Shown here: positions 1-12,477 of the stretch, one piece after another | Layout: each line of letters begins with the position of its first letter | How positions within the stretch are numbered: position 1 is the first letter of the stretch | Origin: Ptiloglossa arizonensis | Taxonomy: Eukaryota; Arthropoda; Insecta; Hymenoptera; Colletidae | Reading direction: 5' to 3' | Assembly: GCF_051014685.1 (NCBI RefSeq) | Contig: NW_027478712.1 | Span: forward strand, 496,001-560,000 | DNA length: 64,000 nucleotides | Translations under genes and position numbers: made by a program | Notes under the pieces: model-generated | Told to the model about the DNA's origin: nothing | Database searches by the model: none | What the model saw: the letters and a program-made list of their open reading frames with translations, nothing else

Positions 1-126
1 AATTTTCGCAAGTCTGATACTCGAAACCAATAACTTCAAAGGCCTAGGGGAAAAATACACATACCGTTGTAATCGGGCGACTTTCTACTTTCACATGCAA
101 TAGGAATTTCTCGAGTTCGTCAATCC

Positions 127-143
127 GTTCGCGAGATATGGGA
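127..143 (+). other. CENP-B-box-like motif (representative, family A)
   Basis: GTTCGCGAGATATGGGA fits the essential CENP-B-box pattern NTTCGNNNNANNCGGGN at 8 of 9 fixed positions. The one mismatch is T for the first C of CGGG. It recurs in most monomers of both families in an otherwise invariant block, for example at 44,898-44,914 in family B. In mammals this box is bound by CENP-B, a pogo-transposase-derived protein. Whether a homologue binds here is unknown. Confidence 0.5.
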
Positions 144-512
144 GTCTGAAGTTAAGGAATGGCTGAGAAACCATCAAAATTTTCGCAAGTCTGATACTCG
201 AAACCAATAACTACAATGGCCTAGGGGAAAAATACACATACCATTGTAATCGAGCGAGTTTCTGCTTCCAGATGCAATAGGAAATTCTCGAGTTCGTCAA
301 TCCGTTCGCGAGATATGGAAGTGTGAAGTTAAGGAATGCATGAGAAACCATCAAAATTTTCGCAAGTCTGATACACGAAACCAATAACTGGAATGGCCTA
401 GGGGAAAAGTACACATATCATTGTAATCGGGCGAGTTTTTACTTTCAGATGCAACAGGAATTTCTCGAGTTCGTCAATCCGTTCGCGAGATATGGGAGTT
501 TGAAGTTAAGGA

Positions 513-528
513 ATGGTTGAGAAACCAT
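513..528. repeat. Short inverted repeat in family A monomers (representative)
   Basis: ATGGTT-GAGA-AACCAT is a perfect 6-bp inverted repeat with a 4-base loop, present in many family A monomers. It is absent from family B, where the right arm reads aaggca, and from A monomers with aatgcatgagaaacc. Its function is unknown; a small cruciform or hairpin in transcripts is possible. Confidence 0.5.
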
Positions 529-1423
529 CAAAATTTTCGCAAGTCTGATACTCGAAACCAAGAACTACAAATGCCTAGGGGAAAAATACACATACCATTG
601 TAATCGGGCGAGATTCTTCTTTCACATGCAATAGGAAATTCTCGAGTTCGTCAATCCGTTCGCGAGATATGGGAGTTGGAAGTTAAGGAATGGTTGAGAA
701 ACCATCAAAATTTTCGCAAGTCTGATACTCGAAACCAATAACTACAATGGCCTAGGGCAAAAATACACATACCGTTGTAATCGGGCGAGTTTCTGCTGTC
801 AGCTGCAATAGGAATTTCTCGAGTTCGTCAATCCGTTCGCGAGATATGGGAGTTTGAAGTTAAGGAATGGTTGAGAAACCATCAAAATTTTCGCTGGTCT
901 GATACCCGAAACCAATAACTGGAATGACCTAGGTGAAAAGTACACGTACCATTGTAATCGGTCGAGTTTCTACTTTCAGATGCAGCAGGAATTTCTCGAG
1001 TTCGTCAATCCGTTCGCGAGATATGGGAGTTTGAAGTTAAGGAATGGTTGAGAAACCATCAAAATTTTCGCAAGTCTGATACTCGAAACCAACAACTACA
1101 AACGCCTAGGGGGAAAACACACATATCTTTGTCATCGGGCGAGTTTCTACTTTCAGATGCAACAGGTATTTCTCGAGTTCGTCAATCCGTTCGCGAGATA
1201 TGGGAGTTGGAAGTTAAGGAATGGTTGAGAAACCATCAAAATTTTCGCAAGTCTGATACTCGGAACCAATAACTACAAAGGCCTAGGAGAAAAATACACC
1301 TACCGTTGTAATCGGGCGACTTTCTACTTTAATATGCAACAGGAATTTCTCGAGTTCGTCAATCCGTTCGCGGGATATGGGAGTTTGAAGTTAAGGAATG
1401 GTTGAGAAGCCATCAAAATTTTC

Positions 1424-2840
1424 GCTGGTCTGATACTCGAAACCAATAACTGGAATGACCTAGGGGAAAAGTACACGTACCATTGTAATCGGGCGAGTTT
1501 CTACTTTCAGATGCAACAGGAATTTCTCGAGTTCGTCAACCCGTTCGCGAGAAATGGGAGTTTGAGGTTAAGGAATGGTTGAGAAACCATCAAAATTTTC
1601 GCAAGTCTGATACTCGAGACCAACAACTACAAATGCCTAGGGGAAAAATACACATACCATTGTAATCGGTCGAGTTTCTACTTTCAGATGCAACAGGAAT
1701 TTCTCGAGTTCGTCAATCCGTTCGCGAGAAATGGGAGTTTGAGGTTAAGGAATGGTTGAGAAACCATCAAAATTTTCGCAAGTCTGATACTCGAAACCAA
1801 GAACTACAAATGCCTAGGGGAAAAATACACATACCATTGTAATCGGGCGAGATTCTTCTTTCACATGCAATAGGAAATTCTCGAGTTCGTCAATCCGTTC
1901 GCGAGATATGGGAGTTGGAAGTTAAGGAATGGTTGAGAAACCATCAAAATTTTCGCAAGTCTGATACTCGAAACCAATAACTACAATGGCCTAGGGCAAA
2001 AATACACATACCGTTGTAATCGGGCGAGTTTCTGCTGTCAGATGCAATAGGAAATTCTCGAGTTTGTCAATCCGTTCGCGAGATATGGAAGTTTGAAGTT
2101 AAGGCATGCCTGAGAAACCATCAATATTTTAAGCTGGTCTGATACTCGAAACCAACAACTGGACTGGCCTAGGGGAAAAGTGTACACACCGTTGTAATCG
2201 GGCGAGTTTCTGCTTTCAGATGCAATAGGAAATTCTCGAGTTCGTCAATCCGTTTGCGCGATATGGAAGTGTGAATATAAGGAATGGTTGAGAAACCATC
2301 AAAATTTTCGCAAGTCTGATACTTGAAACCAATAACTACAAAGGCCTAGGAGAAAAATACACATACCGTTGCAATCGGGCGACTTTCTACTTTCACATGC
2401 AACAGGAATTTCTCGAGTTCGTCAATCCGTTCGCGGGATATGGGAGTTTGAAGTTAAGGAATGGTTGAGAAACCATCAAAATTTTCGCTGGTCTGATACC
2501 CGAAACCAATAACTGGAATGACCTAGGGGAAAAGTACACGTACCATTGTAATCGGTCGAGTTTCTACTTTCAGATGCAACAGGAATTTCTCGAGATCGTC
2601 AATCCGTTCGCGAGATATGGGAGTTTGAAGTTAAGGAATGGTTGAGAAACCATCAAAATTTTCGCAAGTCTGATACTCGAAACCAACAACTACAAACGCC
2701 TAGGGGGAAAACACACACACCATTGTAATCGGCCGAGATTCTTCTTTCACATGCAATAGGAAATTCTCGAGTTCGTCAATCCGTTCGCGAGATATGGGAG
2801 TTGGAAGTTAAGGAATGGTTGAGAAACCATCAAAATTTTC
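1424..2840. repeat. Family A higher-order unit, 8 monomers (copy 1)
   Basis: Runs from the gctgg marker at 1,424 to the same marker at 2,841, a distance of 1,417 bp (8 x 177 + 1). Matching private variants at the same offset include tactcgagacc at 1,611 and 3,028, and the rare ttttaagctgg junction at 2,131 and 3,548. The extra base comes from that ttttaagctgg monomer. Confidence 0.8.
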
Positions 2841-4434
2841 GCTGGTCTGATACTCGAAACCAATAACTGGAATGACCTAGGGGAAAAGTACACGTACCAT
2901 TGTAATCGGGCGAGTTTCTACTTTCAGATGCAACAGGAATTTCTCGAGTTCGTCAACCCGTTCGCGAGAAATGGGAGTTTGAGGTTAAGGAATGGTTGAG
3001 AAACCATCAAAATTTTCGCAAGTCTGATACTCGAGACCAACAACTACAAATGCCTAGGGGAAAAATACACATACCATTGTAATCGGTCGAGTTTCTACTT
3101 TCAGATGCAACAGGAATTTCTCGAGTTCGTCAATCCGTTCGCGAGAAATGGGAGTTTGAGGTTAAGGAATGGTTGAGAAACCATCAAAATTTTCGCAAGT
3201 CTGATACTCGAAACCAACAACTACAAATGCCTAGGGGAAAAATACACATACCATTGTAATCGGGCGAGATTCTTCTTTCACATGCAATAGGAAATTCTCG
3301 AGTTCGTCAATCCGTTCGCGAGATATGGGAGTTGGAAGTTAAGGAATGGTTGAGAAACCATCAAAATTTTCGCAAGTCTGATACTCGAAACCAATAACTA
3401 CAATGGCCTAGGGCAAAAATACACATACCGTTGTAATCGGGCGAGTTTCTGCTGTCAGATGCAATAGGAAATTCTCGAGTTCGTCAATCCGTTCGCGAGA
3501 TATGGAAGTTTGAAGTTAAGGCATGCCTGAGAAACCATCAATATTTTAAGCTGGTCTGATACTCGAAACCAACAACTGGACTGGCCTAGGGGAAAAGTAT
3601 ACACACCGTTGTAATCGGGCGAGTTTCTGCTTTCAGATACAATAGGAAATTCTCGAGTTCGTCAATCCGTTTGCGCGATATGGAAGTGTGAATATAAGGA
3701 ATGGTTGAGAAACCATCAAAATTTTCGCAAGTCTGATACTTGAAACCAATAACTACAAAGGCGTAGGAGAAAAATACACATACCGTTGCAATCGGGCGAC
3801 TTTCTACTTTCACATGCAACAGGAATTTCTCGAGTTCGTCAATCCGTTCGCGGGATATGGGAGTTTGAAGTTAAGGAATGGTTGAGAAACCATCAAAATT
3901 TTCGCTGGTCTGATACTCGAAACCAATAACTGGAATGACCTAGGGGAAAAGTACACGTACCATTGTAATCGGTCGAGTTTCTACTTTCAGATGCAACAGG
4001 AATTTCTCGAGTTCGTCAATCCGTTCGCGAGATATGGGAGTTTGAAGTTAAGGAATGGTTGAGAAACCATCAAAATTTTCGCAAGTCTGATACTCGAAAC
4101 CAACAACCACAAACGCCTAGGGGGAAAACACACATATCTTTGTCATCGGGCGAGTTTCTACTTTCAGATGCAACAGGTATTTCTCGAGTTCGTCAATCCG
4201 TTCGCGAGATATGGGAGTTGGAAGTTAAGGAATGGTTGAGAAACCATCAAAATTTTCGCAAGTCTGATACTCGAAACCAATAACTACAAAGGCCTAGGAG
4301 AAAAATACACATACCGTTGTAATCGGGCGACTTTCTACTTTCACATGCAACAGGAATTTCTCGAGTTCGTCAATCCGTTCGCGGGATATGGGAGTTTGAA
4401 GTTAAGGAATGGTTGAGAAACCATCAAAATTTTT
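2841..4434. repeat. Family A higher-order unit, 9 monomers (copy 2)
   Basis: Second copy of the preceding unit, carrying the same private variants in the same order but one monomer longer: 1,594 bp (9 x 177 + 1) to the next gctgg marker near 4,435. The tactcgagacc variant recurs again at 4,622, also 1,594 bp on. Length variation between copies is typical of unequal crossover. Confidence 0.75.
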
Positions 4435-7400
4435 GCTGGTCTGATACTCGAAACCAATAACTGGAATGACCTAGGGGAAAAGTACACGTACCATTGTAAT
4501 CGGGCGAGTTTCTACTTTCAGATGCAACAGGAATTTCTCGAGTTCGTCAACCCGTTCGCGAGAAATGGGAGTTTGAGGTTAAGGAATGGTTGAGAAACCA
4601 TCAAAATTTTCGCAAGTCTGATACTCGAGACCAACAACTACAAATGCCTAGGGGAAAAATACACATACCATTGTAATCGGTCGAGTTTCTACTTTCAGAT
4701 GCAACAGGAATTTCTCGAGTTCGTCAATCCGTTCGCGAGAAATGGGAGTTTGAGGTTAAGGAATGGTTGAGAAACCATCAAAATTTTCGCAAGTCTGATA
4801 CTCGAAACCAATAACTACAAATGCCTAGGGGAAAAATACACATACCATTGTAATTGAGCGAGTTTCTGCTGTCAGATGCAATAGGAAATTCTCGAGTTCG
4901 TCAATCCGTTCGCGAGATATGGAAGTGTGAAGGTAAGGAATGCATGAGAAACCATCAAAACTTTCGCTGGTCTGATACTCGAAACCAACAACTGGAATGG
5001 CCTAGGGGAAAAGTACACACACCGTTGTAATCGGTCGAGTTTCTGCTTTCAGATGCAATAGGAAATTCTCGAGTTCGTCAATCCGTTCGCGAGATATGGA
5101 AGTGTGAAAGTAAGGAATGGTTGAGAAACCATCAAAATTTTCGCAAGTCTGATACTCGAAACCAATAACTTCAAAGGCCTAGGGGAAAAATACACATACC
5201 GTTGAAATCGGGCGACTTTCTACTTTCACATGCAACAGGAATTTCTCGAGTTCGTCAATCCGTTCGCGGGATATGGGAATTTGAAGTTAAGGAATGGTTG
5301 AGAAATCATCAAAATTTTCGCAAGTCTAATACTCGAAACCAACAACTACAAAGGCCTAGGGGGAAAACACACATATCTTTGTAATCGGGCGAGTTTCTAC
5401 TTTCAGATGCAACAGGAATTTCTCGAGTTCGTCAATCCGTTCGCGAGATATGGGAGTTTGAAGTTAAGGAATGGTTGATAAACCTTCACAATTTTCGCAA
5501 GTCTGATACTTGAAATCAATAACTACTATGGCCTAGGGGAAAAATACACATACCGTTGTAATCGGGCGAGTTTCTGCTTTCAGATGAAATAGGAAATTCT
5601 CGAGTTCGTCAATCCGTTCGCGAGATATGGAAGTTTGAAGTTAAGGAATGCATGAGAAACCATCAAAATTTTCGCTGGTCTGATACTCGAAACCAACAAC
5701 TACAAATGCCTAGGGGAAAAATACACATACCATTGTAATCGGGCGAGATTCTACTTTCACATGCAATAGGAAATTCTCGAGTTCGTCAATCCGTTCGCGA
5801 GATATGGGAGTTGGAAGTTAAGGAATGGTTGAGAAACCATCAAAATTTTCGAAAGTCTGATACTCGAAACCAATAACTACAATGGCCTAGGGCAAAAATA
5901 CTCATACCGTTGTAATCGGGCGAGTTTCTGCTGTCAGATGCAATAGGAAACTCTCGAGTTCGTCAATCCGTTCGCGAGATATGGAAGTTTGAAGTTAAGG
6001 AATGCATGAGAAACCATCAAAATTTTCGCTGATCTGATACTCGAAACCAACAACTACTATGGCCTAGGTCAAAAATACACATACCGTTGTAATCGGACGA
6101 GTTTCTGCATTCAGATGCAATAGGAAATTCTCGAGTTCGTCAATCCGTTCGCGAGATATGGAAGTTTGAAGTTAAGGAATGCTTGAGAAACCATCAAAAT
6201 TTTCGCAAGTCTGATACTCGAAACCAATAACCACAAATGCCTAGGGGAAAAATACAAATACCATGGTAATCGGGCGAGATTCTACTTTCACATGCAACAG
6301 GAATTTCTCGAGTTCGTCAACGCGTTCGCGAGATATGGCAGTTTGAAGTTAAGGAATGGTTGAGAAATCATCAAAATTTTCGCAAGTCTGATACTCGAAT
6401 CCAATAACTACTATGACCTAAGGCAAAAATACACATACCGTTGTAATCGGACGAGTTTCTGCTTTCAGATGCAATAGGAAATTCTCGAGTTCGTCAATCC
6501 GTTCGCGTGATATGGAAGTTTGAAGTTAAGGAATGCATGAGAAACCATCAAAATTTTCGAAATTCTGATACTCGAAACCAATAACTGCAATGGCCTAGGG
6601 GAAAAATACACATACCGTTGTAATCGGTCGAGTTTCTGCTTTCAGATGCAATAGGAAATTCTCGAGTTCGTCAATCCGTTCGCGAGATATGGAAGTGTGA
6701 AGTTAAGGAATGCATGAGAAACCATCAAAATTTTCGCAAGTCTGATACACGAAACCAATAACTGGAATGGCCTAGGGGAAAAGTACACATATCATTGTAA
6801 TCGGGCGAGTTTTTACTTTCAGATGCAACAGGAATTTCTCGAGTTCGTCAATCCGTTCGCGAGATATGGGAGTTTGAAGTTAAGGAATGGTTGAGAAACC
6901 ATCAAAATTTTCGCAAGTCTGATACTCGAAACCAAGAACTACAAATGCCTAGGGGAAAAATACACATACAATTGTAATCGGGCGAGATTCTACTTTCAGA
7001 TGCAACAGGAATTTCTCGAGTTCGTCAATCCGTTCGCGAGATATGGGAGTTTGAAGTTAAGGAAAGGTTGAGAAACCATCAAAATTTTCGCAAGTCTGAT
7101 ACTCGAAACCAACAACTACAAATGCCTAGGGGAAAAATACACATACCATTGTAATCGGGCGAGATTCTTCTTTCACATGCAATAGGAAATTCTCGAGTTC
7201 GTCAATCCGTTCGCGAGATATGGGAGTTGGAAGTTAAGGAATGCATGAGAAACCATCAAAATTTTCGCTGGTCTGATACTCGAAACCAACAACTACTATG
7301 GTCTAGGGCAAAAATACACATACCGTTGTAATCGGGCGAGTTTCTGCATTCAGATGCAATAGGAAATTCTCGAGTTCGTCAATCCGTTCGCGAGATATGG

Positions 7401-8624
7401 AAGTTCGAAGTTTAGGAATGCTTGAGAAACCATCAAAATTTTCGCAAGTCTGATACTCGAAACCAATAACCACAAATGCCTAGGGGAAAAATACACATAC
7501 CATGGTAATCGGTCGAGATTCTACTTTCACATGCAACAGGAATTTCTCGAGTTCGTCAATGCGTTCGCGAGATATGGCAGTTTGAAGTTAAGGAATGGTT
7601 GAGAAATCATCAAAATTTTCGCAAGTCTGATACTCGAAACCAACAACTAAAAAGGCCTAGGGGGAAAACCCACATATCTTTGTAATCGGACGAGTTTCTA
7701 CTTTCAGATGGAACAGGAATTTCTCGAGTTCGTCAATCCGTTCGCGGGATATGGGAATTTGAAGTTAAGGAATGGTTGAGAAATCATCAAAATTTTCGCA
7801 AGTCTAATACTCGAAACCAACAACTACAAAGGCCTAGGGCAAAAATACTCATACCGTTGTAATCGGGCGAGTTTCTGCTGTCAGATGCAATAGGAAACTC
7901 TCGAGTTCGTCAATCCGTTCGCGAGATATGGAAGTTTGAAGTTTAGGAATGCTTGAGAAACCATCAAAATTTTCGCAAGTCTGATACTCGAAACCAATAA
8001 CCACAAATGCCTAGGGGAAAAATACAAATACCATGGTAATCGGGCGAGATTCTACTTTCACATGCAACAGGAATTTCTCGAGTTCGTCAACGCGTTCGCG
8101 AGATATGGCAGTTTGAAGTTAAGGAATGGTTGAGAAATCATCAAAATTTTCGCAAGTCTGATACTCGAATCCAATAACTACTATGACCTAAGGCAAAAAT
8201 ACACATACCGTTGTAATCGGTCGAGTTTCTGCTTTCAGATGCAACAGGAAATTCTCGAGTTCGTCAATCCGTTCGCGAGATATGGAAGTGTGAAAATAAG
8301 GAATGGTTGAGAAACCATCAAAATTTTCGCAAGTCTGATACTCGAAACCAATAACTTCAAAGGCCTAGGGGAAATATACACATACCGTTGTAATCGGGCG
8401 ACTTTCTACTTTCACATGCAACAGGAATTTCTCGAGTTCGTCAATCCGTTCGCGAGATATGGGAGTCTGAAGTTAAGGAATGGTTGAGAAACCATCAAAA
8501 TTTTCGCAAGTCTGATACTCGAAACCAACAACTACAATGGCCTAGGGCAAAAATACACATACCGTTGTAATCGGGCGAGTTTCTACTTTCAGATGCAACA
8601 GGAATTTCTCGAGTTCGTCAATCC
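4435..8624. repeat. Family A monomers, loosely organised segment
   Basis: About 24 monomers with partial internal copies but no clean period. The ataaccacaaatgcc variant occurs at 6,231, 7,470 and 8,001 (7- and 3-monomer spacings). The ggaaactctcgag variant occurs near 5,949 and 7,896 (11 monomers). The segment near 6.65-6.95 kb matches 0.27-0.60 kb. Nothing other than satellite was seen. Confidence 0.85.
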
Positions 8625-9975
8625 GTTCGCGGGATATGGGAGTTTGAAGTTAAGGAATGGTTGAGAAACCATCAAAATTTTCGCTGGTCTGATACTCGAA
8701 ACCAATAACTGGAGTGACCTAGGGGAAAAGTACACGTACCATTGTAATCGGTCGTCTTTCTACTTTCAGATGCAACAGGAATTTCTCGAGTTCGTCAATC
8801 CGTTCGCGAGAAATGGGAGTTTGATGTTAAGGAATGGTTGAGAAACCATCAAAATTTTCGCAAGTCTGATACTCGAAACCAACAACTACAAATGCCTAGG
8901 GGAAAAGTACACGTACCATTGTAATCGGTCGTGTTTCTACTTTCACATGCAACAGGAATTTCTGGAGTTCGTCAATGCGTTCGCGAGGTATGGCAGTCTG
9001 AAGTTAAGGAATGGTTGAGAAATCATCAAAATTTTCGCAAGTCTGATACTCGAAACCAATAACTACAATGGCCTAGGGGAAAAATACACATGCCGTTGTA
9101 ATCGGGCGAGTTTTTACTTTCAGACGCAACATGAATTTCTCGAGTTCGTCAATCCGTTCGCGAGATATGGGAGTTTGAAGTTAAGTAATGGTTGAGAGAC
9201 CATCACAATTTTCGCAAGTCTGATACTTGAAATCAATAACTACTATGGCCTAGGGGGAAAATACACATACCGTTGTAATCGGGCGAGTTTCTACTTTCAG
9301 ATGCAACAGGAATTTCTCGAGTTCGTCAATCCGTTCGCGAGATATGGGAGTTTGAAGTTAAGGAATGGTTGAGAAACCATCAAAATTTTCGCAAGTCTGA
9401 TACTCGAAACCAATAACTACAAATGCCTAGGGGAAAAATACACATACCATTGTAATCCGGCGAGATTCTGCTGTCAGATGCAATAGGAAATTCTCGAGTT
9501 CGTCAATCCGTTCGCGAGATATGGAAGTTTGAAGTTAAGGAATGCATGAGAAACCATCAAAATTTTCGCAAGTCTGGTACTCGAAACCGATAACTTCAAA
9601 GGCCTAGGGGAAAAATACACATACCGTTGTAATCGGGAGACTTTCTACTTTCACATGCAACATGAATTTCTCGAGTTCGTCAATCCGTTCGCGAGATATG
9701 GGAGTTTGAAGTTAAGGAATGGTTGAGAAACCATCAAAGTTTTCGCAAGTCTGATACTCGAAACCAACAACTGGAATGGCCTAGGGGGAAAGTACACACA
9801 CCGTTGTAATCGGGCGAGTTTCTGCTTTCAGATGCAACAGGAAATTCTCGAGTACGTCAATCCGTTCGCGAGATATGGAAGTGTGAAAATAACGAATGGT
9901 TGAGGAACCATCAAAATTTTCGCAAGTCTGATACTCGAAACCAATAACTTCAAAGGCCTAGGGGAAAAATACACA
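8625..9975. repeat. Family A block, partner of 14,112-15,462 (31 monomers apart)
   Basis: Shares private variants with the block 5,487 bp (31 x 177) downstream: gtcgtctttctac at 8,751 and 14,238, and aatccggcgagattctg at 9,454 and 14,941. Similarity ends where the copies disagree near 8,580 and 9,980. Block ends are approximate. Confidence 0.8.
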
Positions 9976-10530
9976 GACCGTTGCAATCGGGCGACCTTCT
10001 ACTATCACATGCAACATGAATTTCTCGAGTTCGTCAATCCGTTCGCGGGATATGGGAGTTTGAAGTTAAGGAATGGTTGAGAAACCATCAAAATTTTCGC
10101 TGGTCTGATACTCGAAACCAATAACTGGAATGACCTAGGGGAAAAGTACACGTACCATTGTAATCGGTCGTGTTTCTACTTTCAGATGCAACAGGAATTT
10201 CTCGAGTTCGTCAATCCGTTCGCGAGAAATGGGAGTTTGATGTTAAGGAATGGTTGAGAAACCATCAAAGTTTTCGCAAGTCTGATACTCGAAACCAATA
10301 ACTACAAATGCCTAGGGGAAAAATACACACACCGTTGTAATCGGGCGAGTTTCTGCTTTCAGATGCAACAGGAAATTCTCGAGTTCGTCAATCCGTTCGC
10401 GAGATATGGGAGTTGGAAGTTAAGGAATGGATGAGAAACCATCAAAATTTTCGCAAGTCTGATACTCGAAACCAATAACTACAAATGCCTAGGGGAAAAA
10501 TACACACACCATTGTAATCGGGCGAGTTTC
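9976..10530. repeat. Family A monomers between duplicated blocks
   Basis: About three ordinary family A monomers. One carries the odd gcgaccttctactatcac variant near 9,994. No other feature was seen. Confidence 0.85.
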
Positions 10531-11690
10531 TGCTTTCAGATGCAACAGGAAATTCTCGAGTTCGTCAATCCGTTCGCGAGATATGGAAGTGTGAAAATAA
10601 GGAATGGTTGAGAAACCATCAAAATTTTCGCAAGTCTGATACTCGAAACCAATAACTTCAAAGGCCTAGGGGAAAAATACCCATACCGTTGTAATCGGGC
10701 GACTTTCTACTTTCACATGCAACAGGAATTTCTCGAGTTCGTCAATCCGTTCGCGAGATATGGGAGTCTGAAGTTAAGGAATGGCTGAGAAACCATCAAA
10801 ATTTTCGCAAGTCTGATACTCGAAACCAACAACTACAATGGCCTAGGGCAAAAATACACATACCGTTGTAATCGGGCGAGTTTCTACTTTCAGATGCAAC
10901 AGGAATTTCTCGAGTTCGTCAATCCGTTCGCGGGATATGGGAGTTTGAAGTTAAGGAATGGTTGAGAAACCATCAAAATTTTCGCTGGTCTGATACTCGA
11001 AACCAATAACTGGAATGACCTAGGGGAAAAGTACACGTACCATTGTAATCGGTCGTGTTTCTACTTTCAGATGCAACAGGAATTTCTCGAGTTCGTCAAT
11101 CCGTTCGCGAGAAATGGGAGTTTGATGTTAAGGAATGGTTGAGAAACCATCAAAATTTTCGCAAATCTGATACTCGAAACCAATAACTACAATGGCCTAG
11201 GGGAAAAATACACATGCCGTTGTAATCGGGCGAGTTTCTACTTTCAGATGCAACAGGAATTTCTCGAGTTCGTCAATCCGTTCGCGAGAAATGGGAGTTT
11301 GATGTTAAGGAATGGTTGAGAAACCATCAAAATTTTCGCAAGTCTGATACTCGAAACCAATAACTACAATGGCCCAGGGGAAAAATACACATGCCGTTGT
11401 ATTCGGGCGAGTTTCTACTTTCAGATGCAACAGGAATTTCTGGAGTTCGTCAATCCGTTCGCGGGATATGGGAGTTTGAAGTTAAGGAATGGTTGAGAAA
11501 CCATCAAAATTTTCGCAAGTCTGATACTCGAAACCAATAACCACACATGCCTAGGGGAAAAATACACATACCGTTGTAATCGGGCGAGTTTCTACTTTCA
11601 GATGCAACAGGAATTTCTCGAGTTCGTCAATCCGTTCGCGAGAAATGGGAGTTTGATGTTAAGGAATGGTTGAGAAACCATCAAAATTTT
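10531..11690. repeat. Family A block, copy 1 of an 11-monomer-spaced duplication
   Basis: Matches 12,478-13,637 at an offset of 1,947 bp (11 x 177). Markers are tttcagatgcaacaggaaat at 10,534 and 12,481, ggctgag monomers near 10,777 and 12,730, and the cctagg-destroying ggcccagggg at 11,371 and 13,318. The copies diverge near 11,690 (tctgacactcg against tctgatactcg). Confidence 0.8.
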
Positions 11691-12477
11691 CGCAAGTCTG
11701 ACACTCGAAACCAACAACTACAAAGGCCTAGGGGGAAAACACACATATCTTTGTAATCGGGCGAGTTTCTACTTTCAGATGGAACAGGAATTTCTCGAGT
11801 TCGTCAATCCGTTCGCGAGATATGGGAGTTTGAAGTTAAGGAATGGTTGAGAAACCATCAAAGTTTTCGCAAGTCTGATACTCGAAACCAACAACTACAA
11901 AGGCCTAGGGGGAAAACACACATATCTTTGTAATGGGGCGAGTTTCTACTTTCAGATGCAACAGGAATTTCTCGAGTTCGTCAATCCGTTTGCGAGATAT
12001 GGGAGATTGAAGTTAAGTAATGGTTGAGAGACAATCACAATTTTCGCAAGTCTGATGCTTGAAATCAATAACTACTATGGCCTAGGGGGAAAATACACAT
12101 ACCGTTGTAATCGGGCGAGTTTCTGCTTTCAGATGCAATAGGAAATTCTCGAGTTCGTCAATCCGTTCGCGAGATATGGGAGTTGGAAGTTAAGGAATGG
12201 ATGAGAAACCATCAAAATTTTCGCAAGTCTGATACTCGAAACCAATAACTACAATGGCCTAGGGGAAAAATACACATACCGTTGTAATCGGGCGAGTTTC
12301 CGCTTTCAGATGCAATAGGAAATTCTCGAGTTCGTCACTCCGTTCGCGAGATATGGAAGTGTGAAGTTAAGGAATGCATGAAAAACCATCAAAATTTTCG
12401 CTGGTCTGATACTCGAAACCAACAACTGGAATGGCCTAGGGGAAAAGTACACACACCGTTGTAATCGGGCGAGTTTC
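11691..12477. repeat. Family A monomers between the two 11-monomer copies
   Basis: About 4.5 family A monomers, including two in a row of the agggggaaaacacacatatc subtype and one with gggagattgaagttaag. The same order is seen again at about 17.0-17.5, 21.4-21.9 and 30.8-31.3 kb. Confidence 0.8.

Larger units (their letters stand above)
1..1423. repeat. Family A monomers, leading segment
   Basis: About eight family A monomers, the first beginning in phase at base 1. The gctgg-type monomer at 893, with the variant tacccgaaacc, reappears at 2,487 (nine monomers plus one base later). The tacacgaaacc variant at 371 reappears at 6,745 (36 monomers plus two bases). No non-satellite sequence was seen. 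Confidence 0.85.

Noticed and set aside
102..118. A second CENP-B-box candidate beginning at TTCGTCAATCCG
   Set aside because: The required A after TTCGNNNN is T and there is no CGGG at the right distance. The candidate 16 bp downstream is much better.
110..126. Possible Pol III B-box (gagttcgtcaatcc), suggesting a tRNA-derived SINE
   Set aside because: The spacing is two bases too long for the GGTTCGANTCC pattern, no A box or poly-A/T tail was found, and family B lacks the motif.
1048..1272. Open frames of 60-93 codons on both strands (for example 1,048-1,272 +, 19,921-20,169 +, 62,568-62,849 -)
   Set aside because: Their translations repeat every 59 residues and recur wherever the same monomer pair recurs. 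They arise because 177 is divisible by three. Nothing resembles a domain, and stop-containing versions are equally common.
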